From an uncultured Lachnospiraceae bacterium (GTDB taxonomy: Bacteria > Bacillota > Clostridia > Lachnospirales > Lachnospiraceae): a stretch of DNA of 34,711 nucleotides. The translations under genes were made by a program, and so were the position numbers. The notes beneath the pieces are model-generated. The model ran no database searches and was not told the DNA's origin. It worked only from the letters and a program-made list of their open reading frames with translations. The stretch is taken from the NCBI GenBank assembly GCA_910578115.1, contig CAJTPO010000050.1, positions 1 through 34,711 on the forward strand, in the 5' to 3' direction. Shown piece by piece: positions 25,258-34,035 of this stretch. Within the stretch, counting starts at the first letter, position 1. Every line of letters begins with the position of its first letter.

Positions 25258-25359
25258 TCAATTCTCCACGTAATCCACATAATCCGTCTCGCTGGCAAAC
25301 AACATATACTCCCCGTTAACATATCCCATATAACCGCTCTCCACTGTATAACCCTTCAT
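25258..25359 (-). CDS. Small protein of 33 residues
   Basis: ATG at 25359 with AAGAGG 8 nt upstream. The peptide is Tyr-rich and acidic: MKGYTVESGYMGYVNGEY, then MLFASETDYVDYVEN. It lies alone between the cysteine desulfurase terminator and the candidate small RNA. The composition, good ribosome site and balanced codons favour a real gene. I know no named family; the Gly-Tyr-Met-Gly-Tyr and Leu-Phe-Ala-Ser-Glu segments are distinctive. It has no membrane segment. Confidence 0.55.
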   Translation of the reverse strand: MKGYTVESGYMGYVNGEYMLFASETDYVDYVEN

Positions 25360-25492
25360 AATCCTTACCTCTTCCCTTTCTCTTTATTCCTGCGGGCAAC
25401 GGGCCGGGTGGCTGCCTGCAGACATTTGGCATCTCTTTTCCACTCCTGCCCTTCCGGCAATCGAACTTCTGTTCTTCTCTGAAATAAGGATA

Positions 25493-25524
25493 CAAAAAAT
25501 AGAGTCCATTAATCCGGACTCTAT
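25493..25524 (-). terminator. Rho-independent terminator of the mfd-desulfurase operon
   Basis: On the minus strand ATAGAGTCC (25524-25516) pairs with GGACTCTAT (25507-25499) around an 8-nt loop and runs into TTTTTT. It lies about 70 nt after the desulfurase stop. Confidence 0.85.
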
Positions 25525-25591
25525 AAATAAAATTTCAATATTATCAAATAATTGCTCAAATACCCCGAACTGCACCAGGTACATAAATCAT

Positions 25592-26737
25592 CTATCTTAC
25601 CATCATTCCTCTGACCCGCGCCACGATCCGCGCCAGCTCCTCCACTACGGTATCCAGTTCTTCCCGCGTATTTTCCTCACTGAGCGTGAGCCGCAGCGAT
25701 CCCCGCGCCCGTTCTCCGGACAATCCCATCGCCAGCAGCACATGCGAAGGATCCACGGCGCCTGAGGTACACGCCGACCCTGCCGATGCACAGATCTGCG
25801 CCATATCCAGCATGATCAGCATGGTCTCTCCCTCCATGTCCGCAAAACTGAAATTCACGTTATTCGGCAGACGCTTTGTCCGATGGCCGTTCAGCGCCAC
25901 ATCCGGGATCTCCGCCTCTATCCGCCCGATCAGATAATCCCGCAGCATCCGTTCCTTCTGCGCCCGCTCTTCCATATGCTCATGCGCCCTTCTGGCTGCT
26001 GCGGCCATCCCCACGATCCCGGGCACATTCTCCGTGCCGGCACGCCGGCCTCTCTCCTGCTGTCCGCCGTGGATAAAGGAACGGATTCCCGCCTTTTTCC
26101 CCACATAAAGAAAACCTGCGCCCTTCGGCCCGTTAAATTTGTGCGCACTGGCCGAAAGCAGGTCGATATGGCACTCCTGCACCGCCAACGGCAGATGCCC
26201 ATACGCCTGCACCGCATCAGTGTGGAACAAAATACCATGCGCCGCCGCGATCTCCCCGATCTCCTTCACCGGCTGGATCGTCCCCACCTCGTTGTTGGCC
26301 GCCATCACGGAGATCAGGATCGTATCCGGCCGGATCGCCCGCTCAAGCTGTCCGGGATCCACCAGTCCTTCGGAATCCACATCCAGATAAGTGACCCTGG
26401 CTCCCATTTTTTCCAGATATTCACACGTGTGCAGCACCGCATGATGCTCAATCCGTGAGGTGATAATATGCCTGCCCTTATCCTGCCACGCCTCGAACAC
26501 CGCTTTCAGCGCCCAGTTATCCGACTCCGATCCGCCCGCCGTAAAATAGATCTCATTCGCCTCGGCCCCCAGCGTCCCGGAGATCGTCTCTCTGGCCCGC
26601 AGGAGCGCCTTCCTGCTCTCACCCGCAAGGCCGTATATGCTGCCCGCATTCCCATAATATTCCGTAAAATAAGGCAGCATAGCCTCCACCACCTCAGGCG
26701 CCGTCCTGGTGGTGGCCGCGTTATCCAAATAAATCAT
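25592..26737 (-). CDS. Cysteine desulfurase, NifS/IscS family
   Basis: A 381-aa PLP enzyme that takes sulfur from cysteine for Fe-S clusters or tRNA thiolation. MIYLDNAATT is the standard start. GGSESDNWAL, IEHHAVLH and HTDAVQAYGH are present, and the PLP Lys is K200 in SASAHKFNGPKG. The persulfide Cys is C323 in SAGSACTSG, in a long loop as in NifS/IscS group I. It follows mfd by 27 nt, so they share an mRNA. No IscU or thiI gene is adjacent, so the sulfur acceptor is unclear. Confidence 0.96.
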   Translation of the reverse strand: MIYLDNAATTRTAPEVVEAMLPYFTEYYGNAGSIYGLAGESRKALLRARETISGTLGAEANEIYFTAGGSESDNWALKAVFEAWQDKGRHIITSRIEHHAVLHTCEYLEKMGARVTYLDVDSEGLVDPGQLERAIRPDTILISVMAANNEVGTIQPVKEIGEIAAAHGILFHTDAVQAYGHLPLAVQECHIDLLSASAHKFNGPKGAGFLYVGKKAGIRSFIHGGQQERGRRAGTENVPGIVGMAAAARRAHEHMEERAQKERMLRDYLIGRIEAEIPDVALNGHRTKRLPNNVNFSFADMEGETMLIMLDMAQICASAGSACTSGAVDPSHVLLAMGLSGERARGSLRLTLSEENTREELDTVVEELARIVARVRGMMVR

Positions 26738-26764
26738 CTGTCCTCTGTCCTTTCTTCCCCCCTG

Positions 26765-29700
26765 CTACAACAGCAGCTCCTCCATATCTTTCAGAACCGC
26801 CTCCGTCAGCCCCAGCAGCAGCGCCTCATCCTTCTCGATCACGCCGCACTTCTTATACCGCATCCGAAACATCGGCACACCCTTAGGCTCGAACGTGAGC
26901 CTGCCTTCGTAAGCCTGCAGCAATCGCGGAATATTCTCCACCCGAATACGGGCATCCGGCCGTAGCTGAAAGCGGATCGTCTCGTCCTTGCCCTTCACCT
27001 CCGGCATGTACAGCTTATGGGCGTGAGAACGGATCAGCGCGATGCGCAGCAGATTTTCCGCCGACTTGGGTATCTCCCCGAAGCGGTCCAGCAGCTCTTC
27101 CCGCATGTCGTCGCATTCCTTTTCATTCTCGATCCCCGCGATCCGCTTATAGATGTCCAGCTTCTGTACCTCATTGACAATGTACGTGGCCGGGATATAG
27201 GCATCCGCCTCCAGATCGATACTCGTATTGAAATCTTCGATCGTGGAAATCCCCTTGAGATTCTTCACCGCCTCATTCAGCATCTTGCAGTACAAGTCAT
27301 ACCCTACCGCCTGCATGTGGCCGTGCTGCTTTGCGCCAAGCAGATTTCCCGCTCCCCGGATCTCCAGGTCGCGCATGGCAATCTTAAAGCCGCTGCCAAG
27401 CTCCGTAAATTCCTTGATCGCCCCCAGTCTTTTCTCCGCGATCTCCTTGAGCATCTTGTTTCTCTTATACATTAAAAAGGCATACGCTGTCCGGTTGGAA
27501 CGCCCCACCCGGCCGCGCAGCTGATACAGCTGGGAAAGCCCCATCTGGTCCGAATCGTGGATGATCATCGTATTCACGTTGGAGATATCCAATCCCGTCT
27601 CGATGATCGTCGTGGACACAAGCACATCAATCTCACCGTCAATGAAATCATACATGATGCGCTCCAGTTCGTTCTCCTTCATCCTGCCGTGCGCAAAGCT
27701 CACGTTGGCCTCCGGCACCAGCTTCTGGATCATAGCCGCTACATCGGCAATATTGTTGATCCGGTTGTAGACGTAGTAAACCTGTCCTTCCCTGGAAAGC
27801 TCCCTGACGATCGCCTCCCGCACCAGTTCTTCATTGTATTCGCAGACAAAAGTCTGGATGGGCTGTCTGTCCCCCGGCGCCTCCTCCAGCACGCTCATAT
27901 CCCGGATCCCGATCAGGCTCATATGCAGCGTCCGCGGAATCGGCGTAGCAGTTAACGTCAGCACGTCCACATTTTCTTTTAGCTTCTTGATCTTTTCCTT
28001 GTGGGCCACCCCAAAACGCTGCTCCTCGTCGATGATCAAAAGCCCCAGATCCTTATACTCCACATCCGCGGACAGCACCCGGTGCGTGCCGATGATAATA
28101 TCCACCATGCCCTTTTTCAAGTCCGTGATCGTCTTCTTCTGCTCCGCCGCCGTGCGGAACCGGGACAGCAGATCGATCCGCACCGGAAAATCCTTCATCC
28201 TCTGCACGAACGTATTATAATGCTGCTGCGCCAGAATGGTCGTAGGCACCAGATAGACCACCTGCTTGTTCTCCTGTACCGCCTTGAAGGCCGCCCGGAT
28301 GGCGATCTCCGTCTTGCCATAGCCCACGTCGCCGCAGATCAGACGGTCCATGATCCTGCTGCTCTCCATATCCTCCTTGGTGGCCGCGATCGCACTGATC
28401 TGATCCTCCGTCTCCTCGAAGGGGAACATCTCTTCAAATTCCCGCTGCCAGACCGTATCTTTGCCGTACTGGAAGCCCTCGCTCTGCTGCCTTGTCGCAT
28501 ACAGCTCCACCAGATCCTGTGCGATCTCGTCCACCGCGCTGCGCACCTTGGACTTGGTCTTGTTCCACTCCTGGGTGCCCAGCTTATTTAACTTCGGCTT
28601 CGTTCCCGCCTCCGCGGAAGCATATTTCTGGATCACGTCAAGCCCCGTGGCCAGCACATAGAGGATGCCGCCGTCCCGGTAGGATATCTTCATATAATCC
28701 TTGACTATTTTATCGACCTCCACCTTCTCTATCCCCTGATAGACGCCGAGGCCATGGCTCTCATGCACCACGTAATCCCCTACCCGCAGCTCATTGAAAT
28801 CATTGATCTTCTGGCCCTGATAGACTTTTTTCTTCTTCTTTTTCTTCTTCTCCGCGCCGAAGATATCGCTCTCCGAGATCACGATAAACTTCAACAGCGG
28901 ATACTCGAATCCTTTCAGCACCCGGCCGTAGTAAGTCATCACTTCCCCCGGCTGCACCTCCCGCATGGGATCCTCCGTATAAAAGGCGCTGATCTCCTGC
29001 TCCTGCAGATCCTCTGCCAGCCGCTTTGCCCGGGTTCTGGAACCGGAAAGCAGCAGGATGCGGTAACCCTTTTTCTTATAACCGGCCAGATCTCTCACCA
29101 ATGCCTCAAAACTGTTATTATAAGAAGACAGACTTCTTGTCTGGATATCAAATTTCCGGTCCGCCTTGAACAACGGGTTTTTTCCGTCCATCATGGAAAG
29201 CGTCACCACCCGGCCTCTGGCGATCCTGGCCGCCGTCTCCTCCGCGCTGTACAGGATGTTCATCTGTCCGGGCAGAATATAGCCCTTTTCCAGACGATGC
29301 ATCATGCTCTCCCGAAACTCCAGCTCCACCGCCGCAGCATGTTCCTTTACCCGCAGCGGTTCCTCCACAAACACACAGCTGCCGCCCCGCCCCGCCGTTC
29401 CTGCGGAAAAATTGTCGATACAGTCCAGAAAATCAGACAGCGCCGGATAAAAATAGTGCACATAGCTTTCCAGATTCACCGCGCCCCGGGACAATCCCAG
29501 CTCCAGCAGCTGTTCCTCCAGCTCCCTGATCTGCGTCTCGATCCGGTGGGCCTCCTCCGTCTTCATCTCTTTTCTGAGGCGGTCAGCATGAGCCCTGCAC
29601 TCCGTCTCAATCTTTTTCAGGCCGCTTCGCAGTTCCTCATCCGTCAGGATCAGCTCCGTGGCCGGAAAGATGGTGACCGATTCCAGCTTCTCTATAGAAC

Positions 29701-30328
29701 GCTGGCTTAAGATATCAAAGCTGCGGATGGACTCCACATCCTCTCCCCACAGCTCGATCCGATAAGGGTTCTCCTCCGTCAGATCGAAGATATCAACGAT
29801 ACCGCCCCGGATACTGAACTGCCCCGGCGCCTCCACCTGATAATTTTTCTCATAACCCAGTTCCACAAGCTGTGTGGCCAGCTCTTCCCCCGCCAGAACA
29901 CTCTGCCTGTCAATGCGGATCACATGCTGCCGCCAGGATTCCATCGGGATCTGCGGCGCCATCAGCGCATCATAGGTGGTGATCACCGTCGTCGGCCGGC
30001 CTTCCATCAGCCTGCGCAGACAGCGGATCCGCTCCATCGTCAGCTGGTTGCCGTGGATATCCGCCTGAAAAAAGATCAGATCCTTGGCCGGATACAGCAT
30101 CACATTCCTGTCATAAAATTTATAGTCCTCGTACAGCTCCTTTGCCCGCAAATCATTAAAAGTAACGATGATCTTATTCCGAAAACCATCGCCAATCCCA
30201 TAGACCATATGCAGCTTCTGAGAATCCACACACCCGCTGAGCGCCACGCAGGCCTGCTTACTCACAAGCATTTTCTTGATCTCTTCATATTCTCCCAGTT
30301 CTTCCAGGGGAGCCAGTAAAGCCCTCAC
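26765..30328 (-). CDS. mfd: Transcription-repair coupling factor Mfd
   Basis: An 1187-aa Superfamily 2 translocase that removes stalled RNA polymerase and recruits UvrA. The UvrB-like N-terminal region lies at about 1-400. The polymerase-interacting domain is at about 505-560 (RVGDYVVHESHGLGVYQG). The motor has Walker A GDVGYGKT at 666-673, the DEEQ box LLIIDEEQRFGV and LTATPIPRTLHMSL. The C-terminal D7 domain follows. A run of eight Lys (494-501) precedes the polymerase-interacting domain. The start is GTG at 30328 with GGAGG 6 nt upstream. It follows pth by 42 nt, as in many Firmicutes. Confidence 0.98.
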   Translation of the reverse strand: MRALLAPLEELGEYEEIKKMLVSKQACVALSGCVDSQKLHMVYGIGDGFRNKIIVTFNDLRAKELYEDYKFYDRNVMLYPAKDLIFFQADIHGNQLTMERIRCLRRLMEGRPTTVITTYDALMAPQIPMESWRQHVIRIDRQSVLAGEELATQLVELGYEKNYQVEAPGQFSIRGGIVDIFDLTEENPYRIELWGEDVESIRSFDILSQRSIEKLESVTIFPATELILTDEELRSGLKKIETECRAHADRLRKEMKTEEAHRIETQIRELEEQLLELGLSRGAVNLESYVHYFYPALSDFLDCIDNFSAGTAGRGGSCVFVEEPLRVKEHAAAVELEFRESMMHRLEKGYILPGQMNILYSAEETAARIARGRVVTLSMMDGKNPLFKADRKFDIQTRSLSSYNNSFEALVRDLAGYKKKGYRILLLSGSRTRAKRLAEDLQEQEISAFYTEDPMREVQPGEVMTYYGRVLKGFEYPLLKFIVISESDIFGAEKKKKKKKKVYQGQKINDFNELRVGDYVVHESHGLGVYQGIEKVEVDKIVKDYMKISYRDGGILYVLATGLDVIQKYASAEAGTKPKLNKLGTQEWNKTKSKVRSAVDEIAQDLVELYATRQQSEGFQYGKDTVWQREFEEMFPFEETEDQISAIAATKEDMESSRIMDRLICGDVGYGKTEIAIRAAFKAVQENKQVVYLVPTTILAQQHYNTFVQRMKDFPVRIDLLSRFRTAAEQKKTITDLKKGMVDIIIGTHRVLSADVEYKDLGLLIIDEEQRFGVAHKEKIKKLKENVDVLTLTATPIPRTLHMSLIGIRDMSVLEEAPGDRQPIQTFVCEYNEELVREAIVRELSREGQVYYVYNRINNIADVAAMIQKLVPEANVSFAHGRMKENELERIMYDFIDGEIDVLVSTTIIETGLDISNVNTMIIHDSDQMGLSQLYQLRGRVGRSNRTAYAFLMYKRNKMLKEIAEKRLGAIKEFTELGSGFKIAMRDLEIRGAGNLLGAKQHGHMQAVGYDLYCKMLNEAVKNLKGISTIEDFNTSIDLEADAYIPATYIVNEVQKLDIYKRIAGIENEKECDDMREELLDRFGEIPKSAENLLRIALIRSHAHKLYMPEVKGKDETIRFQLRPDARIRVENIPRLLQAYEGRLTFEPKGVPMFRMRYKKCGVIEKDEALLLGLTEAVLKDMEELLL

Positions 30329-30370
30329 ATCTTACCTCCGCTTAATCAATATCCTTCTTTCTGATTGCCG

Positions 30371-30943
30371 TCAACGATTCTTCTTATTAAACTGATTCAT
30401 GGCCGCATCCGGCCCCTCCGCGATCATCACTTCCACGGCCTCCGCCGCCCGCGTGATGCTCTCATCCATAATCTCCCGCTCTTTGTCCGAAAAATGCCCC
30501 AGTACATAGTCCGCCAGATCATATCCGTCAGGTTTCTCGCCCACACCCATTTTCACCCGACAGAACTCATCATGCCCCAGGTGCTGAATGATATTCTTAA
30601 GTCCGTTATGGCCGCCGGCGCTCCCTTTCCTGCGAATGCGGATCTGTCCCGGTTCCAGGCTGACATCGTCCGCGATCACGATCAGCTCACTCTTCTCATC
30701 CACCTTATAAAAGTCTATGACCTGTCTTATGCTTTCACCACTCAAATTCATGTAAGTCTGAGGCTTGACCAGCACAGCTTTCCGGCCGCCCACATACCCC
30801 CTGCCGATGATGGCCTTATGCCTGCGCTCACCTACCGTGATCTGATTCTTCCCGGCGATCGCATCTATCACTTCAAATCCGATATTGTGCCTCGTATTCT
30901 GATATTTCCTGTCCGGATTCCCCAAGCCTGCGATAATATACAT
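30371..30943 (-). CDS. pth: Peptidyl-tRNA hydrolase
   Basis: A 190-aa enzyme that releases tRNA from dropped-off peptidyl-tRNA. MYIIAGLGNPDRKYQNTRHN includes the catalytic His and Asn region. KPQTYMNLSGES, DDVSLEPGQIRIRRKGSAGG and HNGLKNI are family hallmarks. The ATG at 30943 has GGAGG 5 nt upstream and gives the usual family length; the longer frame to 31072 adds an unrelated N terminus. It is the first gene of the pth-mfd-desulfurase operon. Confidence 0.97.
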   Translation of the reverse strand: MYIIAGLGNPDRKYQNTRHNIGFEVIDAIAGKNQITVGERRHKAIIGRGYVGGRKAVLVKPQTYMNLSGESIRQVIDFYKVDEKSELIVIADDVSLEPGQIRIRRKGSAGGHNGLKNIIQHLGHDEFCRVKMGVGEKPDGYDLADYVLGHFSDKEREIMDESITRAAEAVEVMIAEGPDAAMNQFNKKNR

Positions 30944-31173
30944 GCTGCCCTCCTGCGATTCTGTATTTTTATGAAATAATGTTCTCATCCTGTCAAACAA
31001 AATGCCGCTGCCTCCCTGCTCAATATTTCCAGTAACCCGCTTTAGTCGATCCAACCCGCACAATGATTCCATGGTCTTTTAACTTCCAGATACCCCGTTA
31101 GCACTTTCGTTTCTTCCTTTCCTGATAACAATATACCACATCTTGCTGTAAAATTGTTCTCTGTTTTTATGAG

Positions 31174-31210
31174 CAAAAATAACACCAGGAACCTGTTTTC
31201 TGATTCCTGG
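31174..31210 (-). terminator. Terminator after the 137-aa unknown gene
   Basis: On the minus strand CCAGGAA (31210-31204) pairs with TTCCTGG (31191-31185), followed by TGTTATTTTT. It is about 80 nt downstream of the stop at 31293 and separates this gene from pth. Confidence 0.7.
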
Positions 31211-31292
31211 CTCATGAATGCTGCCTTATGGGGTTTTTCTACTTACCGATAGCCCTCTCCCACAAAACAGACAGATTTATCTTTCAATTTCT

Positions 31293-31706
31293 CTATATGA
31301 TTTCACTTCCATCCGGCAGAATGATCTGACCGTCATCACTGCTTACATCAAAGAACCCAACCCCATGCTTTTGTGCCAATGTCTGCACAAGTTCATATGC
31401 CTCATCTACTACCGACCAGGAAAATCCCGCATATATTACTTCCCGCCCTATGCTGTAATCTGTCACATGGTTTTCCAAATCTTCATCTTCATCAAGTGAC
31501 TCTACATCCGGAGCATATTCACCGTTCATCGGCGGAAATGTATCTTTCATTTCCATAAACCAATTCTGCAATGCCGGAGACGATACGCCAATCGACTGAT
31601 AATCATGTCCTTCATTCCATTCAGTTTGTTTTTCAAACCATGTCATAAATTCCTTTTTGGTGCTGGGAGCCTTGGTTTTCTCGAAGACCATTAAATCATA
31701 ACTCAT
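31293..31706 (-). CDS. Conserved-looking protein of unknown function, 137 aa
   Basis: ATG at 31706 with AAAGGAAG 7 nt upstream. It begins MSYDLMVFEKTKAPSTKKEF and is acidic and soluble, rich in aromatic residues (TWFEKQTEWNEGHDYQ, WFMEMKDTFPPMNGEY). The end, GVGFFDVSSDDGQIILPDG, resembles the edge strands of small immunity-type or SUKH-like proteins. That comparison is weak and no function is assigned. It is a single-gene unit with its own terminator. Confidence 0.75.
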   Translation of the reverse strand: MSYDLMVFEKTKAPSTKKEFMTWFEKQTEWNEGHDYQSIGVSSPALQNWFMEMKDTFPPMNGEYAPDVESLDEDEDLENHVTDYSIGREVIYAGFSWSVVDEAYELVQTLAQKHGVGFFDVSSDDGQIILPDGSEII

Positions 31707-31784
31707 ACATATTCTTCCTTTCCTAACATTATTCGGCATCTCCTATTTTGTTTTATCTTCCCACAGGGAAAAGGAAATCCCGGC

Positions 31785-32681
31785 TTAACGTTCTGCTTTT
31801 TTATTCCTTCCATATACGTATTCTTCTGCCTCTTCTTCGGAAAGAACATATCTTTGCATAATTGCATTTTTTATTTCTAAATCTCCATGCCCAAATGCTC
31901 TCAAGGTATCCACTGCGCCATTTATGCCTTCTTTGATACCTTCTTTGATACCCTCTTTCATTCCTGCTTTTTCCCTAAGCTGCAAGTGCGGCTCCATGAT
32001 TTCCATTAATGCCTGACACATTCTCTCATCTCCCAGCAATTCTTCTATAACCTGTTTATTTGCTCCAATGCTTACTTCCAAAACCGAATCTGCAAACTCT
32101 CTTTCCGCTTTTCCTGTCAATTTCTCAGCACATTCTATCAATCTGATCATTTTCTCCTTCTCCATCCTTTCCGATAGAGAACCGAGCCAGATATGGGATA
32201 CCGCATCCAATTCTTTGGTGACAATGATCTGCGTCGGAAACAACACTTTTCCTTCAATATAGTATATCCCGCGATATGGATTTGATGTGATGTAACCATG
32301 TTCTCTAAAATATGCAAACAAGCCATCCGGCCTTGCTTCCCGCACCAGTGATACTGTCACATCATCTGCACTGACCGCATCCACTCTTTCCCCGTAAGAC
32401 TTATACAGACTGGCATATGCCCCTGCCTTATAAAAGGCATCGATATCCAACGCATCTTCCGGAGATTTATACTCCATGATATTATGTCCTCTGAACATGA
32501 CACCTATCTCATTCCCGATCCTGACGGATGTATCCTTCTTGATCACCAGAAGATCGATCTCCAGCGGCTTCGTATTCAGATTATATTCTTTTTCAAAGAT
32601 CAGTCCCTGTCTGTCCTTTGAAAACTCCAGGTTCATCGCCGCTACAAAACCGGGATGCCATTGTATCTTAGTTGCCTTCAT
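31785..32681 (-). CDS. Rpn-like PD-(D/E)XK nuclease-fold protein
   Basis: A 298-aa protein. The N-terminal half has LEIDLLVIKK followed by NIMEYKSPEDALDIDAFYK. The Asp and the Glu-x-Lys of these segments fit a PD-(D/E)XK catalytic core, as in Rpn/PDDEXK_2 transposase-related families common in Lachnospiraceae. The C-terminal part has the repeat K-E-G-I-K-E-G-I-K-E-G-I, typical of this family, and a helical tail. ATG at 32681 has AAAGGAG 5 nt upstream. Such proteins promote recombination or are remnants of mobile elements; no partner gene is visible. Confidence 0.75.
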   Translation of the reverse strand: MKATKIQWHPGFVAAMNLEFSKDRQGLIFEKEYNLNTKPLEIDLLVIKKDTSVRIGNEIGVMFRGHNIMEYKSPEDALDIDAFYKAGAYASLYKSYGERVDAVSADDVTVSLVREARPDGLFAYFREHGYITSNPYRGIYYIEGKVLFPTQIIVTKELDAVSHIWLGSLSERMEKEKMIRLIECAEKLTGKAEREFADSVLEVSIGANKQVIEELLGDERMCQALMEIMEPHLQLREKAGMKEGIKEGIKEGINGAVDTLRAFGHGDLEIKNAIMQRYVLSEEEAEEYVYGRNKKAER

Positions 32682-32821
32682 ATCTTCTCCTTTGTATGAC
32701 CAAATTATATCACACAGCCGCAGTTTATTACAATGAACTCTCACAAAGAATTTCAATCAGTACTTCTTCAACATAAGAAAAATCGTGAAATACAAAACCA
32801 CATCACTATATTTAAGAAACA

Positions 32822-33775
32822 TTATTCCGCTCCGCAATATTGCTGATATAAACTGTATATTTTCTGCTGCATCAGCTTTATCAGCTCCACAGGTTCTAAC
32901 ACGGTGGCATCACTCCCAAATGGCAGTATATAATCGGCAACCCATTCTAAAGCAGCATGGTTTATGTCCATGTCGATCATCCCGCCGCCCGTTGAAAATC
33001 TTTGTAATCCGCCTGCAAGTAAACATTCACTTTCGCAGCGTTTAATGCCTATATCCGTCAGTTGGATCTTCATATGATAATCGTTTTTAACATCTGTTTT
33101 TTCAAGATATTCCTGAATTGACGCAGGAATAGGGTATTTCCCTTTTGGATAAGGCTTTTCCTCTATGATCTCCTTAATACGGTCAACCCGGAACACTCTG
33201 ATCTGCTCTGCTGCTGTACAATAGGCCGGGCAGTACCAAAGTCCATTCATGGCATATAAGCCAACAGGTATGATCGTGCGCGTACTTTCAGAATAGGTTG
33301 ACGAATATCGTATCGTTGCGGCATGGCGGTTTATAACGATAAGAAACATTGCTTTAAGCAATGGTGAATCGCAATGTCTGTCCGGAATCCAAAATACAAC
33401 CTTATTTTGAATCTGAGTGATACTGTTTTGTACATCTAATGGCAGACAATTCAAAAATTTCTTCAAGACGGATATGGTCTCCTGTTCAAATGGCAAGTCA
33501 CGGTAGTATTGCAGGGCTTGACAGGCAAAGAAAACAGCCATTGCCTCGCTTTCAGAAAAGGCAATAGGCGGCAAAATGCGTTCTCTTAAAACATGATACC
33601 CACCCGCCGCCCCAACTTCGGAGTAAAGAGGAAAACCTGCCTGCTCCAATTCCTGTAAGTCGCGCAGAATGGTTCTTTTTGATACGGAAAACTCCTTTGC
33701 TAATTCGCCTGCTGTAAAATCTTTCTTTGCATTTATTGTTATCATCATTTCAATAAGTCGTTCTGCCTTTGACAT
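32822..33775 (-). CDS. YafY-type transcriptional regulator with HTH and WYL domains
   Basis: A 317-aa protein. The N-terminal winged helix is MSKAERLIEMMITINAKKDF then FSVSKRTILRDLQELEQAG. A WYL domain follows with LYAMNGLWYCPAYC and VFRVDRIKEI, then a WCX-like C terminus. The ATG at 33775 has GGAGG 5 nt upstream. It is divergent from the YciI-like gene, and a 9-bp dyad lies between them. WYL proteins usually bind a nucleotide or other small ligand. The regulator probably controls the divergent gene and itself. Its leader is copy B of the three-hairpin element. Confidence 0.9.
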   Translation of the reverse strand: MSKAERLIEMMITINAKKDFTAGELAKEFSVSKRTILRDLQELEQAGFPLYSEVGAAGGYHVLRERILPPIAFSESEAMAVFFACQALQYYRDLPFEQETISVLKKFLNCLPLDVQNSITQIQNKVVFWIPDRHCDSPLLKAMFLIVINRHAATIRYSSTYSESTRTIIPVGLYAMNGLWYCPAYCTAAEQIRVFRVDRIKEIIEEKPYPKGKYPIPASIQEYLEKTDVKNDYHMKIQLTDIGIKRCESECLLAGGLQRFSTGGGMIDMDINHAALEWVADYILPFGSDATVLEPVELIKLMQQKIYSLYQQYCGAE

Positions 33776-33815
33776 TTTTACCTCCATGCCGAAGCAGTTT
33801 TTTTGCGGAGGCTGC

Positions 33816-33911
33816 GAGCCAAATTTCAAATTTGGCTCTGCAATTTCGAGTTTGTGGCTCCGGCACAAACCCGCAGTTGAAAAATCAGCACATCAGTGTG
33901 ATTTTTCAACC
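33816..33911 (-). promoter_or_regulatory. Structured leader, copy B: three hairpins upstream of the WYL regulator
   Basis: On the minus strand hairpin 1 is GTTGAAAAATCA with TGATTTTTCAAC (33910-33876). Hairpin 2 is GTTTGTG with CACAAAC, and hairpin 3 is GAGCCAAAT-TTGAA-ATTTGGCTC (33838-33816). Hairpin 1 keeps the inner stem of copy A but replaces outer A-T pairs by G-C. Hairpin 3 has a different sequence but the same place. The regulator's ribosome site follows after about 30 nt. Confidence 0.6.
33826..33909 (-). CDS. Candidate leader peptide of 27 codons, copy B
   Basis: TTG start at 33909, AGGAG 6 nt upstream. It begins M-K-N-H-T-D-V-L-I-F-Q-L-R, matching copy A at the first eleven residues except V for M, and ends with TGA inside the loop of hairpin 3. 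After residue 13 the two peptides diverge. It overlaps a longer N-terminal reading of the WYL regulator in another frame. Confidence 0.4.
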   Translation of the reverse strand: MKNHTDVLIFQLRVCAGATNSKLQSQI

Positions 33912-33925
33912 TTAACTCCTTTTCA

Positions 33926-33957
33926 AATAGTGACGGACTTTGTCACTATTCTATGAT
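33926..33957. promoter_or_regulatory. Dyad operator and promoter between the WYL regulator and YciI-like gene
   Basis: AATAGTGAC (33926-33934) and GTCACTATT (33942-33950) form a perfect 9-bp dyad with a 7-nt spacer. A plus-strand TATGAT follows at 33952-33957. Minus-strand candidates are TTGTAT or TTGGTA with TATCAT or TAGAAT just upstream of the dyad. The dyad overlaps the -35 region of the plus promoter and the start region of the minus transcript, so one bound regulator could control both. Confidence 0.55.
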
Positions 33958-34035
33958 AAACTATCTATGTACCAAATACAATATGGCATTAAGGCGAAGC
34001 CATGCACACCCCATGTGGGAGAAAGGGAAAATCAT

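Noticed and set aside
24961..25482. 173-codon plus-strand frame across the desulfurase-hydrolase gap
   Set aside because: No ribosome site, low-complexity and unlikely composition, and it overlaps the better supported 33-residue minus-strand ORF.
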